DNA of 64,000 bases from Cryptomeria japonica. Its lineage: Eukaryota; Streptophyta; Pinopsida; Cupressales; Cupressaceae. The stretch covers positions 215,891,154 through 215,955,153 of the forward strand of contig NC_081411.1 of assembly GCF_030272615.1 (NCBI RefSeq). The letters are read 5' to 3'. The translations under genes and the position numbers were made by a program. Numbering within the stretch: the stretch's first letter is position 1; every line of letters starts with the position of its first letter. The notes beneath the pieces were generated by a model that made no database searches, had not been told where the DNA came from, and saw only the letters and a program-made list of their open reading frames with translations. Positions 43,585-53,402 of the stretch are shown piece after piece.

Positions 43585-44816
43585 TGTAAAGCGGAAAATC
43601 GCGATCGAACCCTAGTTGTTCTCCCCTCTTCCAACTCCGAGGAGAGAGAAGGGAGGTTCGCTAGGATTCGATGGTTTTCACTTAGGGGAGAGACTTTACA
43701 TTCAAAAGAGGGGTTGAAACCCACAAGATCCAATCCCACGCAATGCAAGATTGGATGCTAAATGTGTTTCAAGGGTTAAGACAGCAAGGCTACCCTCTTT
43801 CGTAAAGAATGTTGATAGGAGAATTAAGCTAAGCATGCATAGAAAGTGATAAAGATTTGCTTATAAACTGAGATAGGAATACAGTATGAAGCTGCGGACC
43901 TGGAATTAGCAATAAAATGTCGATACGGCGCTATCCTGCAAATTTGAGCAAAAGTTGTCGGGACGATGGCGCCCGGCGCCACGGTCCTCCGAAAAATCCG
44001 CGAAACGAAGGGGGATCTGTTCGTCTCTGCACAAGGATTCCAGATCTTCAATTTCAGCCGCGTACCTGCAACCTACACACATAAAAGCGAAGACGATTGG
44101 GGGGTTAGGGATTAGGGGTTTGCCTTTAGGTCAAACCCCGGTTTTGGAATTAACCAAGAAATGAGCAAGTGCTGTAAATGTAAATGTATGTAAAACAAGT
44201 ACTAATACCTTGTTCTAAGGATGTTTGTATCCTTATGTGCGAAGGTTTAGATGTTGTATGTTGTATGTTGTAGCATGTAGTATGTGATCTCCTCTTCAAT
44301 GGTTGAATCCTTGTCTTGAATGCAACACTTAGCCTTGAATGGAGACTTGAAATGATCAATTGCTTGAAAGAATGCTTGAATGCTTGAATGCTTGAGTATA
44401 ATTTCCACGCTTTGTACACATATCCTCTTCATCCCAAATGAGAGAGAAAAATGTAGTTTATATACTTGTCATTTAGGGTTGATAGACTGATTTTCCCGAC
44501 CTTAGGCCGACCAGGAAAGTTAATTTCCAATTACAAACAAAAAGACCCGAGACCCCTTAGGAGATCGGGCCCAAAATAGGACCCAGGGACCAGGGCGCTG
44601 GGCGCCCTGGTCCTGAAGGACCAGGGCACTGGGCGCTCTGGTCCCACCTCCCGGGACAATAGGGTGCAAGGAGGTTCAGGCCAAGGTGCTTGAAAAATGC
44701 AGTTTTCAGTGTCGTGAGCAAGTTTCAGGGTCTCCATTCAGGTTGCGTGTTGCGTCGCCATCGTGAAGACCGAAATGCAGTCGAAATTGCAAGTGTCACA
44801 ATTTTAGGACGCTACA
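43585..44816 (-). repeat. Gypsy (gag-pro) 3' LTR
   Basis: 1232 bp, TGTAAAGCGGAAAATCGCG...GGACGCTACA on the plus strand. It contains the GC-rich motif GGCGCCCGGCGCC near 43968 and, at 44587-44646, two copies of a GGACCAGGGCGC hairpin. The likely TATA box is TATATAAA on the minus strand at 44457-44464. Confidence 0.95.
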
Positions 44817-45542
44817 TTTAGCCCCCACTTTATGCTCATACTTCCGGTAAAGTACAAGGAAACAACATTGAAAGACTTTCACCACGTCAAGGAGGCAAGA
44901 TACACCAAGCCCCCAGTGGACTAAAGATCTTACGAATTCGATTGACAAAGTAAAAGGGAAGATCACGAGGGAGAACCATGACTGTCAGTAGTAAGGCTCC
45001 CTCACTATGAGTCATGCAAGAAAGATATCAAAAATTTTCAAGGCAAGGCTAAATTTGCCAAGAAATTTTCAAGTATCTTGAAAAGATATGAACGGGATGT
45101 ATGCCCCCCTACGTTAAAGCGATCACACACGCCTCACCGGGGGTGATTGTTTTAACGTAGCGATACACATAAGAAATGAGAAAGGAGCACGTTATCGCAA
45201 GGATTTAGCCCCCAAGTGTGAGATAAGCCCAAGGATAATAGACACAAAACACAAAGCACGAGGTGACTTCGCTTTCCTCGGGGTCAGTATGCTGTATGAT
45301 AATTCATGTATATATATCATATGTATGTATGCATAATTGTTCTTCATTCCCCAATCAAGGAAGGTCACCTAGAAGAAGGGAACACATGTGTCTTTTGAGT
45401 CAACATGAGAGAGATCGAGAGATCTCAATGCTTTGCATCGTCCTCAAGTAGACAACACTAAGGACAACAAATAGAAGAATGAGAGTAACATATAGAAGAA
45501 GTAACAAAAGAGAGGGGGAAAGAATCTGCTATGCTAATGAAA
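44817..45542 (-). other. Polypurine tract and 3' non-coding region
   Basis: Minus-strand AAAGTGGGGGCTAAA (44817-44831) is the PPT next to the LTR. The rest is non-coding. GGGGG-type tracts recur on the minus strand at about 45102 and 45211. No gene seen. Confidence 0.8.
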
Positions 45543-47603
45543 CTAGTCTAGCACGTCATCTACCCCCCGATCTTGCTGATCAATGTTTCGGGAAGGCAGG
45601 GAACATGCTAGAGGAGGAACATCCAACACAATAGATGGAGCTATCACAAGATCCAAACAAGGGCTATGTTCATGTTCCGAGCCACATTGTTCTTGTCTAG
45701 GAGCTAGGATAAGTGCTTTAGAAAATTCATTAGATAAATGGTTATCAACATCAACAAGTTCATATTCACTATCAGAAGCAAGAGGAGTAATATTTTCATC
45801 ATGAATAACATTTTCATCCATATCATCATCAAGATTTATAAAAATAGGATCTTTAACGCGCATCGGATCAAGACCATCATGCATCTTATGTTTAGGAGAT
45901 TTCGGCTCAATTTTCGGCTGAGGAGAAAATGGAATAATGCTTGTTGAAGGTGTTTTTGGAGATTGCAAAGTTTGAGAAGCAGCTGCCTGAGCTCTAAGAT
46001 GACGCTTTCATCGGCGTTCACGTGCAGAACGATTTCGTCTAGTCTTAGTAGGAAGTGGAGAAGACTGAGGAGGAGGAATGTTCTCATCCTTAGCACTTGG
46101 GTGTTTAGGTTGTGGTCTCTTAGGCTGGATAATAGGAGAAGAAGAAGGTCTCTTCTCTCTATAAAAAGAAGGAGGAGGAACTGCTCCATACAAAGGAGGA
46201 ATATTTGGTTTAGGGAGAAGACCAAGTCCATCATGACGAGGAGGTATAGGTCTACTCTTAGGAAGTTTATTAGGTATAGACATAGTCACATCCATAGGGA
46301 TGGGTTGAGAATCTTCTTGAGGAAAGACATTAGTTTTATCTTTCAAAGGAAGAACTTCCTTCTCAAGAATGATAGGACTATCAAGTTTAGGTGCTCTAGG
46401 TTCACTTAGAGATAGGATCATATCTGTTTTCCACTTTTGATAAGATTTGAAAAGATGATCACTTCGCGGAGGAAGAGATTGGAATTGTTTAGGCCAAAAG
46501 TAATCAATAGGAACGCTAGAAGTTCTTTCAGCTGGTTTAAAGAGACTATGATTGACAGTAACAACTTCACCATTATGGGGAAATTTCAAACACTTGTGAA
46601 TAGGAGAAGCAATAGCTTTCATGGAAGATAGCCAAGGATAGCCAAGCTTCACATGAAATTGTTCGGAAGATGGAATAATAGCAAAGTTCACATCAAGGGA
46701 TTTGTTATGGACCTCAATAGGCAATGTAATAGAACCAATTGCAGGAGAAGAAAATGCATCAAATAATTTCACAATCACATCTATTTTGTCATAAATCACT
46801 TGATTCAATTGCAAAGTAAAAACAAATTCTTCAGTAATAACATTAACCATGCACGAAGGATCAATAAGCACTCCACGGCAAGGTGTATTCTTGACTTTTG
46901 CGACTATGTATAAAGGACCATCAGGTGCCCTAATGGTTTCACTGGAATCAAACGTGATGGAAGGTTCTTTAGGGTTTTCTTGCTACTCTACAAAGTTAAT
47001 CACATTCGGAGTCATAGACACAAGACCATCAGATGAAAGAGAGGAATCATTAGTCTCAATTGCATTAGAGGTATGAGAAGGTAATGGATCAGTGAAAATC
47101 TGAAGATTTTGGTTAGGAGGAGCTACAGATGTGTTGCCTTTATCATTCACTCCAGAAACAGAGATAGTATTGTTATCAATCAAATCTTGAATTTTACCCT
47201 TTAAAGAAAAACATTTTTCAGTATCATGCCCAGGCTGACGGTGAAATTGACAAAAAGCTTTGTTATCAAAATAAGGTGAAGTAATCTTTGCAGGATCAAT
47301 TTGTCTTATAGGAGGAAGAGTAAGCACATTTTGTTCCAATAACTTATTCATAATACTATGCAATGATTCATTCAAAGGAGTATACTTTCTTTCTTTCTTG
47401 AAAAATTTAGAAATAGGAGGCACACCTGATGCTGCATTCACATTGTTGTTGATGATGTTTTCATTGAATTTAATGGTATCTCTGTTCAGTTTAAACTTCC
47501 CAAATGGTTGTTGACTGCTATCACCCTTATCACTCGGAGCCATAGGATGTGATTGTTCAATTTGACTCACAGTCAGTTGATAATTGTGAAGAGTTGCACA
47601 CAA
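45543..47603 (-). pseudogene. Gag C-terminus and aspartic protease of the Gypsy gag-pro element
   Basis: One minus-strand frame holds, in order: the gag tail with KYTPLNESLHSIMNKLLEQN; a CX2HX4HX4C knuckle (FCQFHRQPGHDTEKC) with KIQDLIDNN; a stop at 46983-46985; a retropepsin-like domain (GVLIDPSCMVNVITEEFV, keeping the catalytic Asp, and VKLGYPWLSSMKAI, HKCLKFPHNGEVVTV); then a Pro-rich tail with a TGA at 46008-46010 and an acidic end at 45543. Protease would mature gag. It is offset from the gag frame above by a frameshift near 47680. No RT follows, and the acidic tail ends the coding region. Confidence 0.85.
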
Positions 47604-48985
47604 CTGTTGGAAAGAAGTAAACTCAGAAAACAGAAGTTTGTCTCGAATATCTTTTTGTAAATTAGAATAAAGATTCTTTGAATATCATTGTCAGGCACTG
47701 GAAAAGAAATTTGAGCATACAAATGCTTATATCTACCAATGAAATCAGTCACTTTTTCTTTAACACCTTGTTTACAATGCATTAAATCAATCAAAGTAAC
47801 TTTAGGACTTATATTGTTTTGAAATTGTTGAATGAAAGCATTTGCAAGTTGTTCGAAAGAAGTAATAGAATAAGAAGGCAATGAGCAATACCATTGTAGG
47901 GCTTTGTCTCTTAATGTTCTAGTAAACAGTTTTGCAAGCAACCTTTGGTCATAAGCAAAATCAGTACATATTGTTTGAAAAGTCTTAACATGTGTTAGAG
48001 GATCTCCTTTACCATTATAAAGTTCCAAATGTGGGATTTCAACATGTTTAGGAGGGATAGCTCGAACAATGTCAAGAGAAAGTGGGCTCGCAACATCAAA
48101 TGTGGGCACACTAAACTTAGATTGATTCATAGAGGCAATTTGTTGCTGTAAAGAAGAGACAGTTTGTGCAAGATTGTTAATGGTCGCTTCGGTCGAAGAG
48201 TTCATATTAGATGTGTTAGATTGAGATGGAGGTGTTATGTTATTGAAAGAAGGTAAAGAGTAAGGTGGTGGGACTCTATGATAATTAGTCATAGGAGATG
48301 ATTGGACAGGAGGAATACTACAAGGAGGGATGGAATGGTTAAATGAATTGCCCCCTTGCGTCATGTTCATTTGTGGAGATATAATAGGGACACTCATTGA
48401 AGGAATGAATGAAGAAGTCGGATTGAATGAAGGAAGAGGGTTAATTGAAGAAGAAGGGTTGCCCCCATGACTAGTAATCATGGGAGGAATGTCTTGTATA
48501 GAAGTAGCCATGATGTTTGATGTAAAGGTAGGTATACTAGCAATAGGAGTTGTCAAAGGAATAGAATGATTGACTTGAGTAGGAGGTTGTGTATAACCTA
48601 AGGTTTCGGCACAACTTTTCATAGGCATCACATTCGAATCCACAATGTGTGCAATAACATGCAAAATATCAATTCCATTCTTATCACTTTGAAGCATACG
48701 TTTTAGACCCTCAATTAAAGGAAGAGCTTGACTATCAGGGTATTCTTGAGACATCCATTGTTGAAAATCGTCAAATTGGTTATCCAATTTCAAAAGTTGT
48801 TCTTCAGAAACCTCATGGAGAGCTTCTTCATCATTAGGAGGATTAGAGGAATTACCCATGTCTTCGTTAAAAAGGCTATTCAAATTAAGTTCCATCTCCT
48901 CAGTAGTTAAACCTTGGAAAGACTTAATTCTACGGCTTCGTCTAACGGGAATAGTGTAAGTAGGGCTTATTGTTGTAAAACTCAT
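47604..48985 (-). pseudogene. Gag N-terminal and capsid part of the Gypsy gag-pro element
   Basis: ATG at 48985 gives MSFTTISPTYTIPVRRSRRI, an acidic region, a long Ser/Pro/Asn-rich linker and a Retrotrans_gag domain (LELYNGKGDPLTHVKTFQTI, FTRTLRDKALQWYCSLPSYS, LANAFIQQFQNN, LMHCKQGVKEKVTDFIGRY). Gag assembles the particle. The frame is open for about 430 codons and then shifts near 47680 into the frame of the knuckle and protease. The open length fits the low LTR divergence. The Met is the first after the leader and no better start is seen. Confidence 0.88.
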
Positions 48986-50131
48986 GCACTAGAAAGAGAG
49001 AGAAGATTTTGAATTTAGAGGCAGCAATTTTCAGTAAAATCAGCCAATCTTCTGGATTTAAGCTGTTAAATGCAATCACAACAGTCTCCCGAAATTTTGG
49101 AAAAAATGCCCGGGACCGTGGCGCCCGGAGTGCAACACGGTCCTTGCAACTTTTTTCGAAATTTGCAGGAATGAAAGGTATGATGATTTTAGAGCTAATC
49201 TGAAAAAATTGAGTGATTTTACGATCTGTAGATAGGCCAAATTAAAGTTGTAATCTCAAAATTGAACCCTATCAAGATTGTCGAAAAATGCAAAAATTTG
49301 AATTTTGAAAAAGAGAGGGAAACTGAAATTTTGAATTTTGTGATTTTAGAGGGAATATCCAGAGCAATGCAAATTTTGGAATTTGAAAATTGACTCAATT
49401 TCACGCAAAATTCAATTTTGAAAGCGGAAATCAAAGTTGTTGTAATTAAGCACTTAATTTCAAAAGTCACAAAATGCAAGAATTTGAATAAAGCACTGAA
49501 ATTTTTAATGAATGATAACACACTTTTCAGATTTAGGACAGTAAGAACACAATTTTGACACAAAATTTCAATTTCAATGATTTTTAAATGTTTAGAAGCC
49601 TTAATCCAAGCAATCACAAGACCAACTTTGACTGTTATTTTGAAGGTGTTAAAATTGATAAAATCAACCAAAATTCTGGATTTTAGCAGGAAAATACTGT
49701 AAGATCTCGCTCCCGAAATTTCGGAAAAAATGTCGGGGACGATGGCGCTCGGCGCCACGGTCCTCGTAACTTTTTTCCAAATTTTCAGGGATGAAAGATA
49801 TTGTGATTTTATTGCGGAATCCAAAGTTACAGCTGATTTGGAGATGTTTTGATCAGTAAAATTGTCGGACAAAGGTTGAATCAAGAGGGTTTCAAAAATT
49901 AGGGTTTTGACACTTAACCACTTAATTTTCAGCACAAATATGAATTGATAATTTGTAATAGAAGGGCAGATCTGAAACAGGCATTAACATTTAGACATTT
50001 CGCAGGTTCAATTACTAAAAAGAAAATTTAGGGTTTTTATGCAATCACCTCTAAAATTTTGCAAAAGATCAAACATGGAAATGTAATCAATTTTTTCAGA
50101 CCTAAGCATGAAAAATCAGAAAGGATGTTCA
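48986..50131 (-). other. 5' leader of the Gypsy gag-pro element with repeated GC hairpins
   Basis: 1.15 kb between PBS and gag, AT-rich except for two related blocks (49083-49165 and 49703-49790). Each has a CCCGAAATTT(T/C)GGAAAAAATG lead, a GC-rich GATGGCGC(C/T)CGGCGCCACGG-like core and an ACTTTTTTC tail. The same core occurs in the LTR (43962-43987, 50526-50550). The ORF at 49219-49935 is judged non-coding. A packaging or dimerisation role is possible but inferred. Confidence 0.65.
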
Positions 50132-50145
50132 CGTCGGGTTCACCA
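50132..50145 (-). other. Primer-binding site of the Gypsy gag-pro element
   Basis: Minus-strand TGGTGAACCCGACG lies three bases inside the LTR end. It has the TGG start of a tRNA 3'-end complement; the tRNA species was not determined. It differs from the PBS of the PMD-Gypsy elements (TGGCACGCCCGATG). Confidence 0.75.
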
Positions 50146-50148
50146 AAA

Positions 50149-51356
50149 TGTAAAGCGGAAAATCGCGATCGAACCCTAGTTGTTCTCCCCTCTTCCAACT
50201 CCGAGGAGAGAGAAGGGAGGTTCGCTAGGATTCGATGGTTTTCACTTAGGGGAGAGACTTTACATTCAAAAGAGGGGTTGAAACCCACAAGATCCAATCC
50301 CACGCAATGCAAGATTGGATGCAAAATGTGTTTCAAGGGTTAAGACAGCAAGGCTACCCTCTTTCGTAAAGAATGTTGATAGGAGAATTAAGCTAAGCAT
50401 GCATAGAAAGTGATAAAGATTTGCTTATAAACTGAGATAGGAATACAGTATGAAGCTGCGAACCTGGAATTAGCAATAAAATGTCGATACGGCGCTGTCC
50501 TGCAAATTTGAGCAAAAGTTGTCGGGACGATGGCGCCCGGCGCCACGATCCTCCGAAAAATCTGCGAAACGAAGGGGGATCTGTTCGTCTCTGCACAAGG
50601 ATTCCAGATCTTCAATTTCATCCGTGTACCTGCAACCTACACACAGAAAAGCGAAGACGATTGGGGGGTTAGGGATTAGGGGTTTGCCTTTAGGTCAAAC
50701 CCCGGTTTTGGAATTAACCAAGAAATGAGCAAGTGCTGTAAATGTAAATGTATGTAAAACAAGTACTAATACCTTGTTCTAAGGATGTTTGTATCCTTAT
50801 GTGCGAAGGTTTAGATGTTGTATGTTGTATGTTGTATGTTGTAGCATGTAGTATGTGATCTCCTCTTCAATGGTTGAATCCTTGTCTTGAATGCAACACT
50901 TAGCCTTGAATGGAGACTTGAAATGATCAATTGCTTGAAAGAATGCTTGAATGCTTGAATGCTTGAGTATAATTTCCATGCTTTGTACACATATCCTCTT
51001 CATCCCAAATGAGAGAGAAAAATGTAGTTTATATACTTGTCATTTAGGGCTGATAGACTGATTTTCCCGACCTTAGGCCGACCAGGAAAGTTAATTTCCA
51101 ATTGCAAACAAAAAGACCCGAGACCCCTTAGGAGACCGGGTCCAAAATAGGACCCAGGGACCAGGGCGCTGGGCGCTCTAGTCCCACCTCTCGGGACAGC
51201 AGGGTGCAAGGAGGTTCAGGCCAAGGTGCTTGAAAAATGCAGTTTTCAGTGTCGTGAGCAAGTTTCAGGGTCTCCATTCAGGTTGCGTGTTGCGTCGCCA
51301 TCGTGAAGACCGAAATGCAGTCGAAATTGCAAGTGTCGCAATTTTAGGACGCTACA
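50149..51356 (-). repeat. Gypsy (gag-pro) 5' LTR
   Basis: 1208 bp, TGTAAAGCGG...GGACGCTACA. Compared with the 3' LTR it lacks one 31-bp copy of the GGGCGCCCTGGTCC hairpin unit and has one extra TTGTATGTTGT unit. Minus TATATAAA at 51028-51035. GTATG follows at 51357. Confidence 0.95.
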
Positions 51357-51361
51357 GTATG

Positions 51362-51450
51362 CAACAATTATTCAGGTGTACTAGCTTGGCACAATTTATA
51401 GATTACCATGTACGCAATAGAAGTTGAGATGATATTATTCAAATGCTTGC
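51362..51450 (+). pseudogene. CACTA (TNP2-type) transposase, third piece
   Basis: Directly after the second GTATG the frame continues CAA CAA TTA TTC: QQLFRCTSLAQFIDYHVRNR, then TGA, DDIIQMLA. It follows IPIIPRM at 43584 in phase and matches the TNP2 segment with PR(L/M)QRLF...MRWH. It is cut at 51450 by the next Gypsy LTR (target CTTGC), and the remainder should lie beyond the window. Confidence 0.82.
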
Positions 51451-52240
51451 TGTATACGGTGAAAATGGATACAACAATATTGAAAGACTAAATGAATTCA
51501 ACCACAAAACCCTAGCCTAACAACAACAAAGATCCACCATAACATATGAAGATTACCTAAGACAATGCAAATCAAATGAAATCACAAAGATTATACCATC
51601 ACATGTCCAATAGGGTTTGGATCTCCATTCTTCCTATCTCCATTGATCTTGCTTGATATATTTGCTCTCAAATTTTATATGTGCACAAGAGCTCAACAAA
51701 TAACGGAAATGTGGTTGCAAGTAGGCTTGATTGCATATGCAAGTACAAAGGCATAGTGTAGTCGAATGCGTGAATGAGTTAGCCAGGGTTTGATAATGAA
51801 GGAAGCATCTCCTTATATAGAAGATACCATAAGAAATGGAGGGATAAGATTGAGAGGTGTAAAAGAGGTTGACTATGATTAGAGGGTAGGTAAAGAAAAT
51901 AATAAAATAATGAGAGGGGTAGGTAGTGTAGGAATTAAGAGATGAATGACATGTGTCATGGGTGGAAAAGGTTAATGAATTAATTAAATAAATAAAGATT
52001 TGTTTAATTAATAGAAGAATAGGGATCAATTAAATAAATAAGATATTTATTTAATTTAGGAAAAGGGGAATTTAAACAAATAAAAGTATTTACTTAAATG
52101 AGAAATAAGGCTAGAAGAGGATAAATGAATTAATTAAATAAATAAATATTTATTTAATTAATAGAGGAATTAGGCTAACATAATTAAATAAATAAAGAAG
52201 ATATTTATTTAATTAGACTAGACAATTTTAGGTGTCTACA
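51451..52240 (-). repeat. PMD-Gypsy 3' LTR (subfamily B)
   Basis: 790 bp, TGTATACGGTGAAAATGG...GGTGTCTACA. Its ends match LTR 1 and 2 at 16.8 and 23.2 kb, but the middle (TACAAAGGCATAGTGTAGTC and GTTAGCCAGGG) differs and matches the LTR at 63463. Minus TATATAAGG at 51811-51819. Confidence 0.95.
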
Positions 52241-52254
52241 TTTTGCCCCTCTTT
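52241..52254 (-). other. Polypurine tract of the PMD-Gypsy element
   Basis: Minus-strand AAAGAGGGGCAAAA abuts the 3' LTR. It is followed, to about 52750, by the conserved 3' region with a (GGGCTA)3 tract, as in the 17.6 and 24.0 kb copies. Confidence 0.9.
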
Positions 52255-52759
52255 GAGACAATGCAACTTGTTGCGTTGTTTCAAAGAAGATAAGATGAAC
52301 TGATACAAAGTTGCCCCAAGATGAGAATGATATGCCCCCTCGAGAGATTGGATGAAAATGTCTGAAAAGCGCACAGACAATCTCTCGATAAGAAAGATGG
52401 GATAGAATGGACTGACCGGATAGAAAAGAGTGACAGAGTCATAGGATAATGAAGACTGACACGGGAGACCTGAGGGCTAGGGCTAGGGCTAGAGTAGTCT
52501 ATAAAATAGACCATGAGGGAAATACATCCTCATTGTCATCTACACATCCAAGAGATCAAAGTGCAGAGAGAGAATAGAGAAGCAACAGTCAGCAGTGATG
52601 GCAATGGTGCATAGATTCGATCGCGTCCACCGATTTCAAAGGCCAACAAAGGCAAGAGAGTCGGTGAGTACCATAAAACCTCCTTGTATTTTGTAGTAAT
52701 AAATGTTGTCATTAATGCATGCTAGGTAGTGCAATAAATGTGCTTTAGGATAATGTCAA

Positions 52760-53040
52760 AAATGTGGAGGCATGTCTGTGTTTGTGCCAGGCACATCTAT
52801 GATGGCTAGGCGCGTCTACGTTGGTGCCAGGCTCATCTATGTTGGAAAAAGTGTTTATGCAAAATGTGAGCGCGTCTATGTATTTTAGGTGCGTTTGTGA
52901 AATGTAAGCGCATCTGTGTGGGACAGGTGCATTTGTGTAGAGCAGAGGCACATTTGTGTATTTCAGGCACGTCTGTGCAGAGCAGGTGCGTTTGTGCAAT
53001 ATGTAAGCGCGTTTGTGTAATGAAAGCACGTTTGTGTCTT
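52760..53040 (+). repeat. Degenerate GCGTCTGTGT repeats upstream of PMD copy 3
   Basis: About 12 degenerate units with GGCGCGTCTACGTTGG / GCGTTTGTG cores. Reverse-complement forms (CACAGACGC) occur in this element's leader at 61725-61885 and 63090-63320. Confidence 0.85.
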
Positions 53041-53147
53041 CAAGGTCAAATCGACAGTTCTGTGATGAAAATACATTGTCGATTGGATAAGCTGCTGAGA
53101 GGATAAACTCAAGCAGGTCCTCTTAGGGAAGACTAGGATAGGTCGAG

Positions 53148-53356
53148 ACACTTTGTGATGAATAGTGAGTACCAAAACAAAGTACTTTGTGATGAACAGG
53201 CAGTACTAATATAAGAAACACTTTGTGATGAATAGTGAGTGTGAATATGAGCATCACTTTTTAATGAACAGTGAGTGTGAATAGCGTAGTACTTTGTGAT
53301 GAACAGTGAGTACCACTAGGATAGAAGCAACACTTTGTGATGAACAGTGAGTGTCA
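53148..53356 (+). repeat. Minisatellite CACTTTGTGATGAACAGTGA, 6 units, before PMD copy 3
   Basis: Six units with ACTTTGTGATGAA(C/T)AGTGAGT cores, 50-250 bp ahead of the PMD start. Conserved in position with the arrays at 18.6 and 25.0 kb. Confidence 0.9.
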
Positions 53357-53402
53357 CTATAACTGACATGATTGATTTCCTTTATTGCAAGAGTACTTGC
53401 CT

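Larger units (their letters stand above)
43585..51356 (-). mobile_element. Non-autonomous Gypsy element with gag and protease only (7.8 kb)
   Basis: A complete element with LTRs 43585-44816 and 50149-51356, GTATG duplicated on both sides (43580-43584, 51357-51361), a PBS, a long leader, gag, a protease-like region and a PPT. RT, RNase H and integrase are absent, and there is no room left for them between the end of the protease frame (45543) and the PPT. The LTRs differ by roughly 20 substitutions, an 11-bp indel and a 31-bp indel by eye, so the insertion is fairly young. It resembles the terminal-repeat-with-GAG class of plant elements and sits inside the CACTA transposase. Confidence 0.93.

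Noticed and set aside
45963-46409. 148-codon Arg/Ser-rich plus-strand ORF
   Set aside because: Antisense shadow of the Gypsy protease/linker coding region.
49219-49935. 238-codon minus-strand ORF in the Gypsy leader
   Set aside because: Composition (Lys/Phe/Ile/Ser) and repeated AATTTTGAAATT DNA suggest AT-rich non-coding sequence; no gag-like motif.
43585-51356. Two near-identical 1.2-kb blocks as a segmental duplication
   Set aside because: TG...CA ends, PBS, PPT and GTATG target duplication show they are the LTRs of one element.
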